From: an uncultured bacterium
GTDB taxonomy: Bacteria > Bacillota_I > Bacilli_A > RF39 > UBA660
DNA: 64,000 bases
Assembly (NCBI GenBank): GCA_959020415.1
Contig: CAUERX010000001.1
Span: 1-64,000, forward strand
Direction of reading: 5' to 3'
Made by a program: the position numbers and the translations under genes. Under the pieces are notes generated by a model. It made no database searches and was not told where the DNA came from. It saw only the letters and a list, made by a program, of their open reading frames with translations. This document shows, piece by piece, positions 43,718 to 51,799 of this stretch (within the stretch, counting starts at the first letter, position 1; each line of letters starts with the position of its first letter).

Positions 43718-44575
43718 ATGAATGAAAATAAGAGATTGATTATGGTGGGAATTGTTATTGTTGCCGTTGTTGTCATTATTTTATTAATTAGTTTTTGGCC
43801 AAAGGCAGATAAAAGCTTTGCTTGTGGAGTAAAAGCCGATGGTGAATATGAAAAATTGGGCAAAGTTAATTATAAACAATATCAATGTCTAGTAAAAGAA
43901 GATAGTAAAAATGCTGTAGTTGTATCAGATGATATGACTGATAAGAAAAAGGAAGCATTAAATAGTACAGCAAAAAAAATCGGACATGCTATTTACTATT
44001 TAGATAACGAAAAGATTAATTCAGATGATATGAAATCAATTAAAAAAGATTTAAAGTATCAAGATTCTTCATTTAAAAAAGATGTTATTGTTGTAATTGA
44101 AAAAGGTAAAGTTGCTACATATAAAGAAGATATTTTAGATAATGCTGATGAATTAAAAACATTCTTATCTGATGCTAAATTAGCTAAATTTGCTTGTAAT
44201 GCCGCACCGGATAAAGAGTATGAAAATTTAGGTGAATTAGATTATGATGGATATAATTGTTTATATGAAAGTGGTGAACCATTCGCTGTTATTTTAGCAC
44301 AAACAACATGTAGTTATTGTGTTTCGTATAAACCAATTATTGATGAATATGTAGCTAAGAATAATTTACCTATATATATTATTGAAATTGATCAATTATC
44401 TGATGATGAAAGAAATGCTTTACTTTCTTCATTAAGTTATTTTAAGGATAATGAAAGTTGGGGTACTCCTCTTACTTTGGGTATTAAAAATAAAGAGGTT
44501 GTTAGTGAAATAAGTGGATATACTGATGACGAAGGAAACCTTGATAATTTCTTTAAAGGATTAGGTTTAAAATAA
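43718..44575 (+). CDS. membrane-anchored thioredoxin-fold protein with C-x-x-C
   Basis: 285 aa. N-terminal anchor (RLIMVGIVIVAVVVIILLIS), then an N-terminal region with two 'ACGVKADGEYEKLGKVNYKQYQCL'-like units (a repeat: C-(G/N)-x-x-(A/K)-D-x-E-Y-E-(K/N)-L-G, residues about 32 and 165), and a C-terminal thioredoxin-like domain with 'QTTCSYC' (C-x-x-C) and cis-Pro region 'WGTPLTLGIKNKEV'. Probably an extracytoplasmic thiol reductase or disulfide-handling protein. GAGGTAG-type ribosome binding site; terminator follows at about 44577-44600. Confidence 0.7.
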   Translation: MNENKRLIMVGIVIVAVVVIILLISFWPKADKSFACGVKADGEYEKLGKVNYKQYQCLVKEDSKNAVVVSDDMTDKKKEALNSTAKKIGHAIYYLDNEKINSDDMKSIKKDLKYQDSSFKKDVIVVIEKGKVATYKEDILDNADELKTFLSDAKLAKFACNAAPDKEYENLGELDYDGYNCLYESGEPFAVILAQTTCSYCVSYKPIIDEYVAKNNLPIYIIEIDQLSDDERNALLSSLSYFKDNESWGTPLTLGIKNKEVVSEISGYTDDEGNLDNFFKGLGLK

Positions 44576-44647
44576 GTATTGAGTTTTCAATACTTTTTTT
44601 GTTATTTATTTCTTTTTATTTAATATGTTTAAATAAGGAGAGTGGTT

Positions 44648-44902
44648 ATGGAATTTTTAAATTATATTATGGAAAGTAAATTGATTTTAATCCCAGCTTT
44701 ATATATTGTAGGTTATATTATTAAGAATACGGCTTTAATAAGTAATAGATTCATTCCAGTTATTTTATTATTCGTTGGTGTTATTTTGTCTGTATTTATG
44801 GGTGGGGATACGATTATCAATAATATCGTACAAGGTATTTTAGTAGCTGGGGCTACAGTCATGGCTAATCAAATGGTTAAACAAAGTACAAGAAAAGAGT
44901 GA
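44648..44902 (+). CDS. phage-type holin-like membrane protein
   Basis: 84 aa from ATG 44648 (AAGGAG 7 nt upstream). Three hydrophobic segments: 'LILIPALYIVGYII', 'FIPVILLFVGVILSVFMGG', 'IVQGILVAGATVMANQ', matching small phage holins of the 'FLPIxLLxxG...QGILVAGAAVxANQxxKQ' type. It stands alone without phage genes; such chromosomal holins may export autolysins. A DmpA-C39 peptidase follows. Confidence 0.65.
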   Translation: MEFLNYIMESKLILIPALYIVGYIIKNTALISNRFIPVILLFVGVILSVFMGGDTIINNIVQGILVAGATVMANQMVKQSTRKE

Positions 44903-44953
44903 TACTCTTTTTCTTTTTATTTGGGGCGTGTTATAATTAGCATAGGTGATATT

Positions 44954-46600
44954 ATGAAAAGAATTAGAGATTATGGAATTATTATTGGTAATGGAAAAAC
45001 TGGCAAGCTAAATAAAATTACAGATGTTCCAGGAGTTCGTGTTGGGCACTATACTATTTCAAATGAGAATAATAATACGGGCATTACAGTTATTTTGCCA
45101 TGTCAGGATAATATATATAAGAATAAAGTAGTTGCTGCTTCTCATGTTATGAATGGATATGGTAAAACTCAAGGTCTTATGCAAATAGACGAGCTTGGTT
45201 ATATTGAAACACCAATTGCTTTAACTAGTACTTTAAATGTTGGTAAGGTCCATGAAGGATTAGTTGACTATATGATTAATGAATGTTTAAAATCTGGCAT
45301 TGAAGTTAATTCGATTAATCCGGTTGTTGGTGAATGTAATGATTGGCCCCTCAATAATATTAAAGATAGGGTGTTAGATAATAATGCGGTGGCCGAGGCT
45401 ATTGCTAGTGCTACTGTAAATTTTGATGAAGGAGATGTCGGCGCTGGAAAAGGGACAAGTTGTTTAGGATTAAAAGGCGGAATAGGGTCAGCTTCTAGAT
45501 TAACTTTGATTGATGATAAGTTTTATACTATTGGTGTTTTAGTTCAAAGTAATTTTGGCGGGTCAAAAGATTTAATAATTGATGGAAAGCCGGTTGGGGA
45601 TATTGTTAGTTCTAAGGTTATAGATAATGGTAACGGAAAAGGGTCGATTATGCTGGTTTTAGCAACAGATTTACCTGTGAGTGATAGGCAGCTAAAACGA
45701 ATTATTAAACGGGTAGAAGTTGGGCTTGCTCGTATTGGTTCCTATATTGATCATGATAGTGGTGATGTTGTAATTGGATTTACTACAGCAAACAGAATTA
45801 ATAAAGATATTGAAGGTAATTTTCGTTCGCAAAAAGTAGTAGTTGAAGAGAAATTAAACTATGTATTTAGGATGGTGGCTGAGGCTGCTGAAGAAGCAAT
45901 TTTAAATTCTTTGGCACTGTCTAAAACTTTAGTTGGTTATAATGGTAAAACTAAATTTAGTCTTACGGATGTATACCTGAAAGATTATATGAAAAACAAA
46001 AACTATAAGGCTTATATTTGTGGAGTAAAGTCAATTAATCAATTTCCAGATTATCCTGTTGGATGTGAATCAGTGGCATTGCAAATTCTATTAAATTATT
46101 ATGGGGTTGATGTTAGTGCCGAGGATATAGTTAACGAGTTAAAAAAAGGTGATAGACCACATTATGAAGGTGAAACTTTATATGGTGGAAATCCTGAATT
46201 AGAGTTCGTTGGTGATCCTAGAGATATTCATAGTTATGGGGTATATGAGAAACCAATAGCTGATGTAGCTAATAAATTTAAGCCAGGAATAAAAAATATT
46301 ACGGGAACAGATTTAATAGAATTATTCAAGCTTGTTGATGAAGGCTATCCAATTCAGGTTTGGTCATCAATTAAGCTTTTAAACCCATTTATTTCGCAAA
46401 AGTGGATTTATAAGACTACAGGAGAAACAATTGACTGGAAAGCTCAGCTACATTCGGTTGTATTGGTGGGGTATTCAGATGATGTGGTTGTGGTTTCCGA
46501 TCCTGATGTTGGAGCTATTCGAGAATTTGATAGAGGTAAATTTGAAGAAGTATATAATTACTTTGGAAAAAGAGCTTTGTATTATAATGAGAAAAAGTAA
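44954..46600 (+). CDS. fusion of a DmpA/P1-family peptidase and a C39-like cysteine peptidase
   Basis: 548 aa from ATG 44954 (AGGTGAT upstream). Residues 1-345 are a P1 (S58/DmpA) aminopeptidase: 'ITDVPGVRVGHYTI', 'VGECNDWPLNNI', 'GAGKGTSCLGLKGGIGSASR' (self-processing site with the Ser nucleophile region), 'FTTANRI'. Residues about 350-545 are a C39-like papain-fold domain: 'NQFPDYPVGCESVALQILLN' (Cys), 'LHSVVLVGYSDDVVVVSDPD' (His, Asp). P1 enzymes normally cleave themselves at the Ser, which would leave the C39 unit attached to the beta chain. I know both families but not this fusion. No signal peptide. Possible role: peptide processing or degradation. Confidence 0.7.
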   Translation: MKRIRDYGIIIGNGKTGKLNKITDVPGVRVGHYTISNENNNTGITVILPCQDNIYKNKVVAASHVMNGYGKTQGLMQIDELGYIETPIALTSTLNVGKVHEGLVDYMINECLKSGIEVNSINPVVGECNDWPLNNIKDRVLDNNAVAEAIASATVNFDEGDVGAGKGTSCLGLKGGIGSASRLTLIDDKFYTIGVLVQSNFGGSKDLIIDGKPVGDIVSSKVIDNGNGKGSIMLVLATDLPVSDRQLKRIIKRVEVGLARIGSYIDHDSGDVVIGFTTANRINKDIEGNFRSQKVVVEEKLNYVFRMVAEAAEEAILNSLALSKTLVGYNGKTKFSLTDVYLKDYMKNKNYKAYICGVKSINQFPDYPVGCESVALQILLNYYGVDVSAEDIVNELKKGDRPHYEGETLYGGNPELEFVGDPRDIHSYGVYEKPIADVANKFKPGIKNITGTDLIELFKLVDEGYPIQVWSSIKLLNPFISQKWIYKTTGETIDWKAQLHSVVLVGYSDDVVVVSDPDVGAIREFDRGKFEEVYNYFGKRALYYNEKK

Positions 46601-46634
46601 AAAGAACATCTATTTAGATGCTCTTTTGTTTTAA
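46599..46634 (+). terminator. terminator after the fusion peptidase gene
   Basis: AAAGAACATCTA-type stem with TAGATGCTCTTT, then T residues; about 10-bp stem. Confidence 0.6.
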
Positions 46635-46640
46635 TAATGA

Positions 46641-46666
46641 AAAACGAGCTTTTTTTAGAAAGCTCG
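46641..46666 (-). terminator. terminator for minus-strand transcripts of segment 1
   Basis: CGAGCTTT (46645-46652) and AAAGCTCG (46659-46666) with a run of A at 46641-46644, which is a T run on the minus strand. Confidence 0.5.
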
Positions 46667-46679
46667 AATATCATCATTA

Positions 46680-46695
46680 TGGTGGAGAATAAGGG
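46680..46695 (+). repeat. att core, copy A (leftmost)
   Basis: TGGTGGAGAATAAGGG, identical to the 3' end of tRNA-Ala (62542-62557) read on the plus strand. Probably the displaced original 3' end of the tRNA gene. Confidence 0.85.
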
Positions 46696-46809
46696 TTTAT
46701 TTATTGACTTTAAATAATTTTAAAAATATAGTTTTCTTTTTAATTTCAATCTTTTTAGTTTATTTAAGTTTAAAAAGATTGAATGTGAATTTTTAAAAAT
46801 TAAGGAAAA
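46680..46809 (+). repeat. left-end repeat of segments 1 and 2, copy 1
   Basis: From the att core through about 46809 the sequence is nearly the same as 48529-48657, with a few single-base differences. This is the conserved left end of the element family; segments 3 and 4 have a different left end. Confidence 0.8.
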
Positions 46810-46827
46810 TAAATTATAAAAGTGATA

Positions 46828-47437
46828 TTATGCTAGAGCTGGTTTATTATGTATAGTACCAATTTTTTTTACAAAACTAGTTTCTTGCTCTTTTTCTTTT
46901 TCACCAAATTGTTCGTTTAAAGTTAAAACACTACTTTTATATCTATTATATGCGAAATCATAGTCGCCATTTTCAATAGCCTTAACACAAACATCTACAA
47001 TATGGTTATATATACACTCGTATATTTCCTCGTTATCATCTAATGCATCAATATTTTCAACTATTATAGGCGCAACTTCATAATATAAAGCAATATCTTC
47101 TTTAGAAACAAAATTATCTCTAAACCATCTTAAAACAGTTAATTCATAGCAATTGTTATCAAATCCATTTTGAAAATGTTTCATACAAGCAGATGTTAAA
47201 TAGCAACTTCCTGAATGGCTATCTTTTTGAGATTTATCGCTATTATGAGTTGTCGCACTGTAACTTTTGTTACTACTGTCTACATTAATATGAGCAGCAG
47301 AATGATCTGGTGTGCTTGGATCTTTATCATAAAAGGAAATATGATCTCTTCTTTTTTTTATCAGTACTTATTTTAATTGTAACGCCTTTATCGTTTACAT
47401 ATTCGCCTCTTTCATTTCTTCCTATTATTTTTCCTCC
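46828..47437 (-). pseudogene. CFI-box-type protein gene, frameshifted
   Basis: The C-terminal 118 codons (from the Met at 47184) continue upstream in frame as 'SGSCYLTSACMKHFQNGFD' and further to the T8 run at 47352-47359 (plus strand), where the frame shifts to 'GGKIIGRNERGEYVNDKG'. The conserved C-Y-L-T-(S/T)-A-C...D-N-C-Y-E-L-T-V-L-R-W-F-R-D region is the CFI-box C-terminal domain of unknown function. No ATG, GTG or TTG start is seen in the upstream frame. The Met at 47184 lies inside the conserved box, so translation from there would lose it. Confidence 0.5.
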
Positions 47438-47745
47438 TTTATTAACAGTAATTTTTTATGTAAATTAAATAAATAGTCACTCCATATTTCAATTTGTTCT
47501 GCATAAATTCCATCTTCTATAGCATATTTTTCAAGTAAAGGTAATGATCTAAGATGGACATCATTTAATATATTTGAAGATAGTATATTAAAATCTTTAT
47601 ATTCATCATACTTTATTTTTTGTTTAGCAATTAAATCTAGCATTTCTATATATTCTGACTTGTCATCATTATATGGTTGATAATAAATTGCTATAGATAA
47701 ATTATACAATAATTTTTCAAAAGCTTGTTCTAATTCTTTTGACAT
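47425..47745 (-). CDS. small helical protein of unknown function
   Basis: 106 aa, AAAGGAGAA ribosome binding site. All-helical, Leu/Tyr/Glu-rich (e.g. LEQAFEKLLYNLSIAIYYQ), no recognised family. It directly precedes, and overlaps by 13 bp, the CFI-box pseudogene on the same strand, so they were probably one operon. Confidence 0.5.
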   Translation of the reverse strand: MSKELEQAFEKLLYNLSIAIYYQPYNDDKSEYIEMLDLIAKQKIKYDEYKDFNILSSNILNDVHLRSLPLLEKYAIEDGIYAEQIEIWSDYLFNLHKKLLLIKEEK

Positions 47746-47891
47746 ATTAATTCTCCTTTCTCACTTATAAATTAAAAGGCGACAAAAATATATAATTTGC
47801 CACCAAAAATGAAATAAAAATGTAAGTAAATAAATTGTTTTAGTAGCAAACTTTCTGCTTCCCAATAATTTATAAACTATATTAACACTCT

Positions 47892-47921
47892 TTGTTATAA
47901 ATTTCAATGCTTTTATATAAT
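47892..47921 (+). promoter_or_regulatory. promoter before the 19-codon ORF
   Basis: TTGTTA at 47892-47897, 18-nt spacer, TATAAT at 47916-47921. Confidence 0.45.
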
Positions 47922-47948
47922 ACAATAAAAAAATAAGGGGAGAATATA

Positions 47949-48008
47949 GTGGTATTTAGAATATTTATATTAGTTGTGATTATTTTATGCTTTTTTATTT
48001 ATAAATAA
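47949..48008 (+). CDS. 19-aa hydrophobic peptide
   Basis: GTG 47949, 5-6 nt after AAGGGGAG, encodes MVFRIFILVVIILCFFIYK then TAA: a single membrane-spanning segment with basic ends. Size and character recall type I toxins (Fst/Ldr-like), but no antisense RNA gene is evident. The ORF overlaps the start of the truncated integrase at 48004. Confidence 0.35.
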   Translation: MVFRIFILVVIILCFFIYK

Positions 48009-48432
48009 AACCCTAACAAGAAAGAAGGTTGATGGAAGAAATATGATTAATAGTCCGAAAACTGCAAAGTCATATCGCAAGGTTAAATTAGATAAGCGTC
48101 TATTATCAAAATTACATGAATATAAAGAAACGTGCTATAAGTTTGTTGAATTTAATGATAGTTGGTACATATTTGGGTGTTTGAGCCCACTTGCGACAAC
48201 GACAGTAGCAAGAAAAAAAGATTACTATTGTAATCTAGCTGGTGTTAAGCAAATAAAAATACACGACTTTAGACATAGCCATGTATCTTTATTACTATCA
48301 AAGGGTGTTCCTATTACAGTCATCGCCAAACGACTAGGACACTTTGATATTGAAATGACACTTAATACATATTCACATATGTTACCCGGTGACGAGGACA
48401 AAGCAATTGATGTCCTTGAAACCTTAATTTAA
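48004..48432 (+). pseudogene. tyrosine integrase, C-terminal third only
   Basis: Homology to the integrases at 54161 and 61369 begins at 48004 ('NKTLTRKK'), and everything before it is missing. The kept part has the catalytic-core residues 'IKIHDFRHSHVSLLLSKGVP' and the Tyr motif 'LGHFDIEMTLNTYSHMLPGD'. Without the N-terminal DNA-binding half and the first Arg it cannot be a full recombinase. Confidence 0.8.
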
Positions 48433-48528
48433 AAATAAATTACCTTATAATCACACGAGGGATTTTTAAAGGCTAATTAAGTGCATTTATAATTAAAGCC
48501 TTGTAAAACAAGGCTTAATTAACTAATT

Positions 48529-48544
48529 TGGTGGAGAATAAGGG
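48529..48544 (+). repeat. att core, copy B
   Basis: TGGTGGAGAATAAGGG, identical to copy A and the tRNA-Ala 3' end. Preceded by the AAGCCTTG / CAAGGCTT hairpin seen next to the att sites of segments 3 and 4 too. Confidence 0.85.
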
Positions 48545-48657
48545 GTATTTATTGACTTTAAATAATTTTAAAAATATAGTTTTCTTTTTAATTTCAATCT
48601 TTTTAGTTTATTTAAGTTTAAAAAAGTTTAATGTGAATTTTTAAAAATTAAGGAAAA
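48529..48657 (+). repeat. left-end repeat of segments 1 and 2, copy 2
   Basis: Second copy of 46680-46809. Confidence 0.8.
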
Positions 48658-48681
48658 AGTGATATAAAAATGATACATCAA

Positions 48682-49422
48682 TTATTTTATATTATATACT
48701 CTTTTAGAATTTAAAAATATTTGATGAGATACAGCATCAATATCTTTGTTTTTAATTTTAGCAATTTTTTCAATTATATATTTTAATGACGAGGAATCAC
48801 ATCTACTGTTTTCATCTAAAGGATATGGAGACATTAATGGGGCATCAGTTTCTACTATAATTTTATCAAGTGGTAAAAAACTTATTATTTCATTATATTT
48901 ATTATCTCTTGTAATAGGCCCGTCAAAGCCAAAATAAAATCCTAATTTCAAAAATTTTTTTGCATATTCTAAATTGCCAGAGTAACAATGCATAATACCT
49001 TTCTTATTAACTGGATTGTTTATTAATATATTATATAATTGTTTATGAGCTCTCCGGCAATGAATGACAATGGGTAAATTAAGTTCATTAGCAAGTTTAA
49101 TATGTTTTATAAAATATTCTTTTTGAAGTTCAATATTTGGAAATTTATAATCAATGCCAGTTTCCCCTATAGCTACAACCTTATCATTCATAATTTTTTT
49201 AGTATTATTTAAATCTTCTTTAGCACCAACATTCATAGGATGTAATCCAAGACAGGCAAAAATATTTTTGTATTCGTTTGTATATTGAATCGTTTTCATA
49301 TTTGATTTATTATTCGTACCTATATTTACAATAATAGTGTTTTCTAGTTTTTTCAATAGGGATTTTCTATCTTTGTCGAATTCTGCCCAATCATAATGTG
49401 TGTGTGTATCAAAATATTTCAT
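48682..49422 (-). CDS. TatD-family deoxyribonuclease/hydrolase
   Basis: 246 aa from the ATG at 49422 (GGTGATT upstream); longer in-frame starts lack a site. Metal-dependent TIM barrel: 'MKYFDTHTHYDW' (H-x-H), 'GIDYKF' with catalytic Glu in 'IGETGIDY', 'PIVIHCRRAH', 'GIMHCYSGN', 'IVETDAPLMSPYP'. Short for TatD (usually about 260). TatD enzymes are 3'-5' DNA exonucleases; in a mobile segment this could be a metabolic or defence cargo. Confidence 0.85.
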   Translation of the reverse strand: MKYFDTHTHYDWAEFDKDRKSLLKKLENTIIVNIGTNNKSNMKTIQYTNEYKNIFACLGLHPMNVGAKEDLNNTKKIMNDKVVAIGETGIDYKFPNIELQKEYFIKHIKLANELNLPIVIHCRRAHKQLYNILINNPVNKKGIMHCYSGNLEYAKKFLKLGFYFGFDGPITRDNKYNEIISFLPLDKIIVETDAPLMSPYPLDENSRCDSSSLKYIIEKIAKIKNKDIDAVSHQIFLNSKRVYNIK

Positions 49423-49515
49423 TATAATCACCATTATTAATATATCACATTTTTTTATAGAAATCATTAAAAATACAATAAATATGTTATAATTCTTATA
49501 CGAGGAAGTGATTTT

Positions 49516-49953
49516 ATGAAAGTATTAACAATTCAAGAGCCATATGCAACATTTATAATGCAAGGAATGAAAAAAATAGAAACTCGTAGTTGGAAAACAA
49601 AATATAGAGGAGAAATATATATACATGCAGGGAAATCTAAAAATTTCTTAAAAAAAATAAAAAATAATAAAGTCTTAAAATTGTTAGAAGGTATAGTTTT
49701 AAATTATGGAAACATTATTTGTAGGGCAGAATTGGTTGACTGTATATATATGACAAAAGAATTTATAGACAAAGTTAAGAATGAAAATAATTATGAATAT
49801 ATTCTTGGGGAATATGAGGTTGGTAGATATGCATGGGTTTTAGAAAATGTACAAGAGTTAGAAAAAAAAGTTTTTGCAAAAGGCAAACTTAATATATGGA
49901 CATACTCTGAATATTCTGATAACGTGGAGCAATTATCGCTATTTGATGAATGA
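49516..49953 (+). CDS. ASCH-domain protein
   Basis: 145 aa. 'MKVLTIQEPYATFIMQGMKKIETRSW' followed by 'YRGEIYIHAGKS' and 'RYAWVLENVQ' is the ASCH fold (beta-barrel, RNA-binding cleft; the EPY and K-x-x-E-x-R-x-W motifs are typical). These proteins bind RNA or modified bases. GAGGAAG ribosome binding site. Confidence 0.75.
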   Translation: MKVLTIQEPYATFIMQGMKKIETRSWKTKYRGEIYIHAGKSKNFLKKIKNNKVLKLLEGIVLNYGNIICRAELVDCIYMTKEFIDKVKNENNYEYILGEYEVGRYAWVLENVQELEKKVFAKGKLNIWTYSEYSDNVEQLSLFDE

Positions 49954-50034
49954 ATAATATAATTAATTGTTAAATTTTTCTTGTAAAAATAATTATTATA
50001 TGTTAATATAATACCAATTTTGGAGACGATATTA

Positions 50035-50628
50035 ATGGAACTAAAACATTTAAAAGATAAAGGAGATATCCAAGAAGGAATTAATGCTTTAACTGCCATT
50101 TTTATTGATGAATATCCATATTATAGTGAATGGATTAAAAAGAAAGAGGAAGAATTTAATATATTTGAAAAAGAGATATTGGCATTAATTGATAAAAATA
50201 TTATTGTAGGATATGCAATGATACATAATTGTACACCGAATTATTTTAAAATAAATGGAATTTATGTATTTCCAGAATTTGAAGGTAATGGATATGCAAG
50301 TAATGCAATTATGCAAATGATCGAAGAACAGGCTCTATTTGGTAAGCAATATGCACTAATTCAAACAAGACTTCACAATAATGCGGTTGTACATATGTTT
50401 GATAAAATTGGTTTCGATATTTTGGGCCATAATTTTCATCAAATAGAGCAAAAGGATAATTGGGTTGCAATGTTCGACATTAATCAAAAATGTGATTATG
50501 ATGATATGATAGGAATTGCATATAAAGAATATCCTGGTTTTGAACCTAGGAGTATAGAAGAAATTCAAAATACAAGAGAAAAATATTCTAATTATGATAG
50601 AATAAAAAGATTAAAAAAAATACATTAA
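50035..50628 (+). CDS. GNAT-family N-acetyltransferase
   Basis: 197 aa from ATG 50035 (GGAG 10 nt upstream). Acetyl-CoA-binding motif region 'INGIYVFPEFEGNGYASNAI' and 'ALIQTRLHNNAVVHMFDKIGFDILG', with the N-x-x-x-x-x-(L/M)-(Y/F)-x-K-x-G-F ending of GNAT. C-terminal extension of about 50 aa. The acceptor is unknown. Confidence 0.7.
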   Translation: MELKHLKDKGDIQEGINALTAIFIDEYPYYSEWIKKKEEEFNIFEKEILALIDKNIIVGYAMIHNCTPNYFKINGIYVFPEFEGNGYASNAIMQMIEEQALFGKQYALIQTRLHNNAVVHMFDKIGFDILGHNFHQIEQKDNWVAMFDINQKCDYDDMIGIAYKEYPGFEPRSIEEIQNTREKYSNYDRIKRLKKIH

Positions 50629-50704
50629 TATATGTATTTTTTTATGATATAAATATGATCTGTAAAATAAAAAAACTTATAAAATAAGGACTTAATTGCA
50701 AATT

Positions 50705-50719
50705 TGGTGGAGAATAAGG
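50705..50719 (+). repeat. att core, copy C
   Basis: TGGTGGAGAATAAGG, 15 of the 16 bp (the last G is A here). Confidence 0.75.
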
Positions 50720-50854
50720 AAGAAAATAAAGAATATTAATAAATTTATTTTTTCTTATAAAATAAGCCGAAAATCTCGTTAGCATTTAGTTAAGAAACTT
50801 AAATTATTCTCTTGTTGTGAAATTTATAAGGTCACAATAAGGAGGAAATTTAGA

Positions 50855-51520
50855 ATGTCAGTATTTAGAATTAATAAAACCGATAATTATACTGTTATGT
50901 CTAATTATCATTTAAGAGATAAGAAATTATCTTATAAAGCCAAAGGATTATTATCATTTATGTTAAGTCTTCCCGATGATTGGGATTATTCAATTAATGG
51001 TTTAGTTAGCATTAGTAAAGAAAGTAATAAGGCAATTAGAAATGTTTTAAAGGAATTACAAGATAATAATTATTTATCTATTAATAAAATTAAAAATGAG
51101 AAGGGTTTATTTAAATATGAGTATCTAATTTATGAAAAACCAGATACCCCTTTTGTAGATGTGGATAATCTACATGTGGAAAGGGACATACAAATAAATA
51201 CTAATAAACTAAATACTAATTACAAAGATAAATATGATAAACAAGACAGTTTATTTATAAAGGAACTTATTAATCGGAGATTTATAAATAAAGAAGATTT
51301 AGAAATACCTAGATATAAGGCTTTATTTGATGAATTATTGCAGGAGTATAGTTATTATGATTTAATTAAAGTTTGTGGCTATATAGCTGATAAATGGCAA
51401 AATAATAGCGGATTAGATGAAAACGGTTTATCTATTTCCAATAAATATAGTTATTTTAAGACTGCGTTGATTAATAATTTAGAAAAGATAAACAATGATA
51501 TTGACCTTGGGTATGATTAA
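50855..51520 (+). CDS. replication-initiator-like HTH protein (segment 3)
   Basis: 221 aa; AATAAGGAGG upstream. N-terminal winged helix: 'NYTVMSNYHLRDKKLSYKAKGLLSFMLSLPDDWDYS' is the opening shared with the RepA_N/DnaD-like proteins of Gram-positive mobile elements; helical C-terminal domain ('DLIKVCGYIADKWQ...YFKTALINNLEKIN', the DUF6017-like tail). Strong paralogue of the gene at 55490 in segment 4. Probable role: replication or regulation of the excised element. Confidence 0.7.
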   Translation: MSVFRINKTDNYTVMSNYHLRDKKLSYKAKGLLSFMLSLPDDWDYSINGLVSISKESNKAIRNVLKELQDNNYLSINKIKNEKGLFKYEYLIYEKPDTPFVDVDNLHVERDIQINTNKLNTNYKDKYDKQDSLFIKELINRRFINKEDLEIPRYKALFDELLQEYSYYDLIKVCGYIADKWQNNSGLDENGLSISNKYSYFKTALINNLEKINNDIDLGYD

Positions 51521-51535
51521 TTATATTAAAAGGAT

Positions 51536-51572
51536 AGCTGATTAATTGGCTATCCTTATTTTTTTTTTATTT
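51536..51572 (+). terminator. terminator after the rep-like gene
   Basis: AAGGATAGC / GCTATCCTT stem around 51530-51559, loop of about 10 nt, T10. Strong. Confidence 0.8.
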
Positions 51573-51654
51573 AATCATTAAAATTTGTTATTACAAATGC
51601 AGGACATATGTGTTTGGTGTCTGACGTTTTTATTTTCGGCTTTCTTTTTATTTT

Positions 51655-51705
51655 AGCGGGCTTTTCGACACTGTCGAAATATTTGTCGGACCGCTCTTAT
51701 CCTGT
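51655..51705. other. candidate oriT with nick consensus TATCCTG/T
   Basis: A small GC-richer island: perfect palindrome TTTCGACA-C-TGTCGAAA (51663-51679) inside an outer AGCGG / CCGCT pair (51655-51659, 51691-51695), followed by TATCCTG (51698-51704) and T. YATCCTG/Y is the nick consensus of RP4-type (MOBP) origins of transfer and lies here just 3' to the inverted repeat, as in those oriTs. No relaxase gene is in this segment. The match is short, so it needs testing. Confidence 0.45.
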
Positions 51706-51799
51706 TACAGAATGTTTTAAGAAAATAAAAATATAGTATTTATGGTTTATTTGCAAATCCAAAATTATGTGATATAATGAAATCAATAGGGGTGATATT

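Larger units (their letters stand above)
46680..48528 (+). mobile_element. tRNA-Ala-targeted segment 1 (remnant)
   Basis: 1.85 kb between att copies at 46680 and 48529. Holds a CFI-box pseudogene, a small minus-strand gene, a tiny hydrophobic ORF and the 3' third of an integrase. The integrase 3' flank (stem plus AATTAAC before att) matches those of segments 3 and 4, so it was one of the same family of elements. Confidence 0.7.
48529..50704 (+). mobile_element. tRNA-Ala-targeted segment 2 (cargo only)
   Basis: 2.18 kb between att copies B and C with three cargo genes (TatD, ASCH, GNAT) and no integrase at all. Its left end is the same as that of segment 1, so it is a deletion derivative or a cis-mobilisable passenger. 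Confidence 0.65.

Noticed and set aside
42208..46600. lemA-htpX to fusion peptidase as one prophage or defence island
   Set aside because: The genes have separate promoters and terminators, no integrase or phage structural genes, and lemA-htpX is a common core-genome pair.
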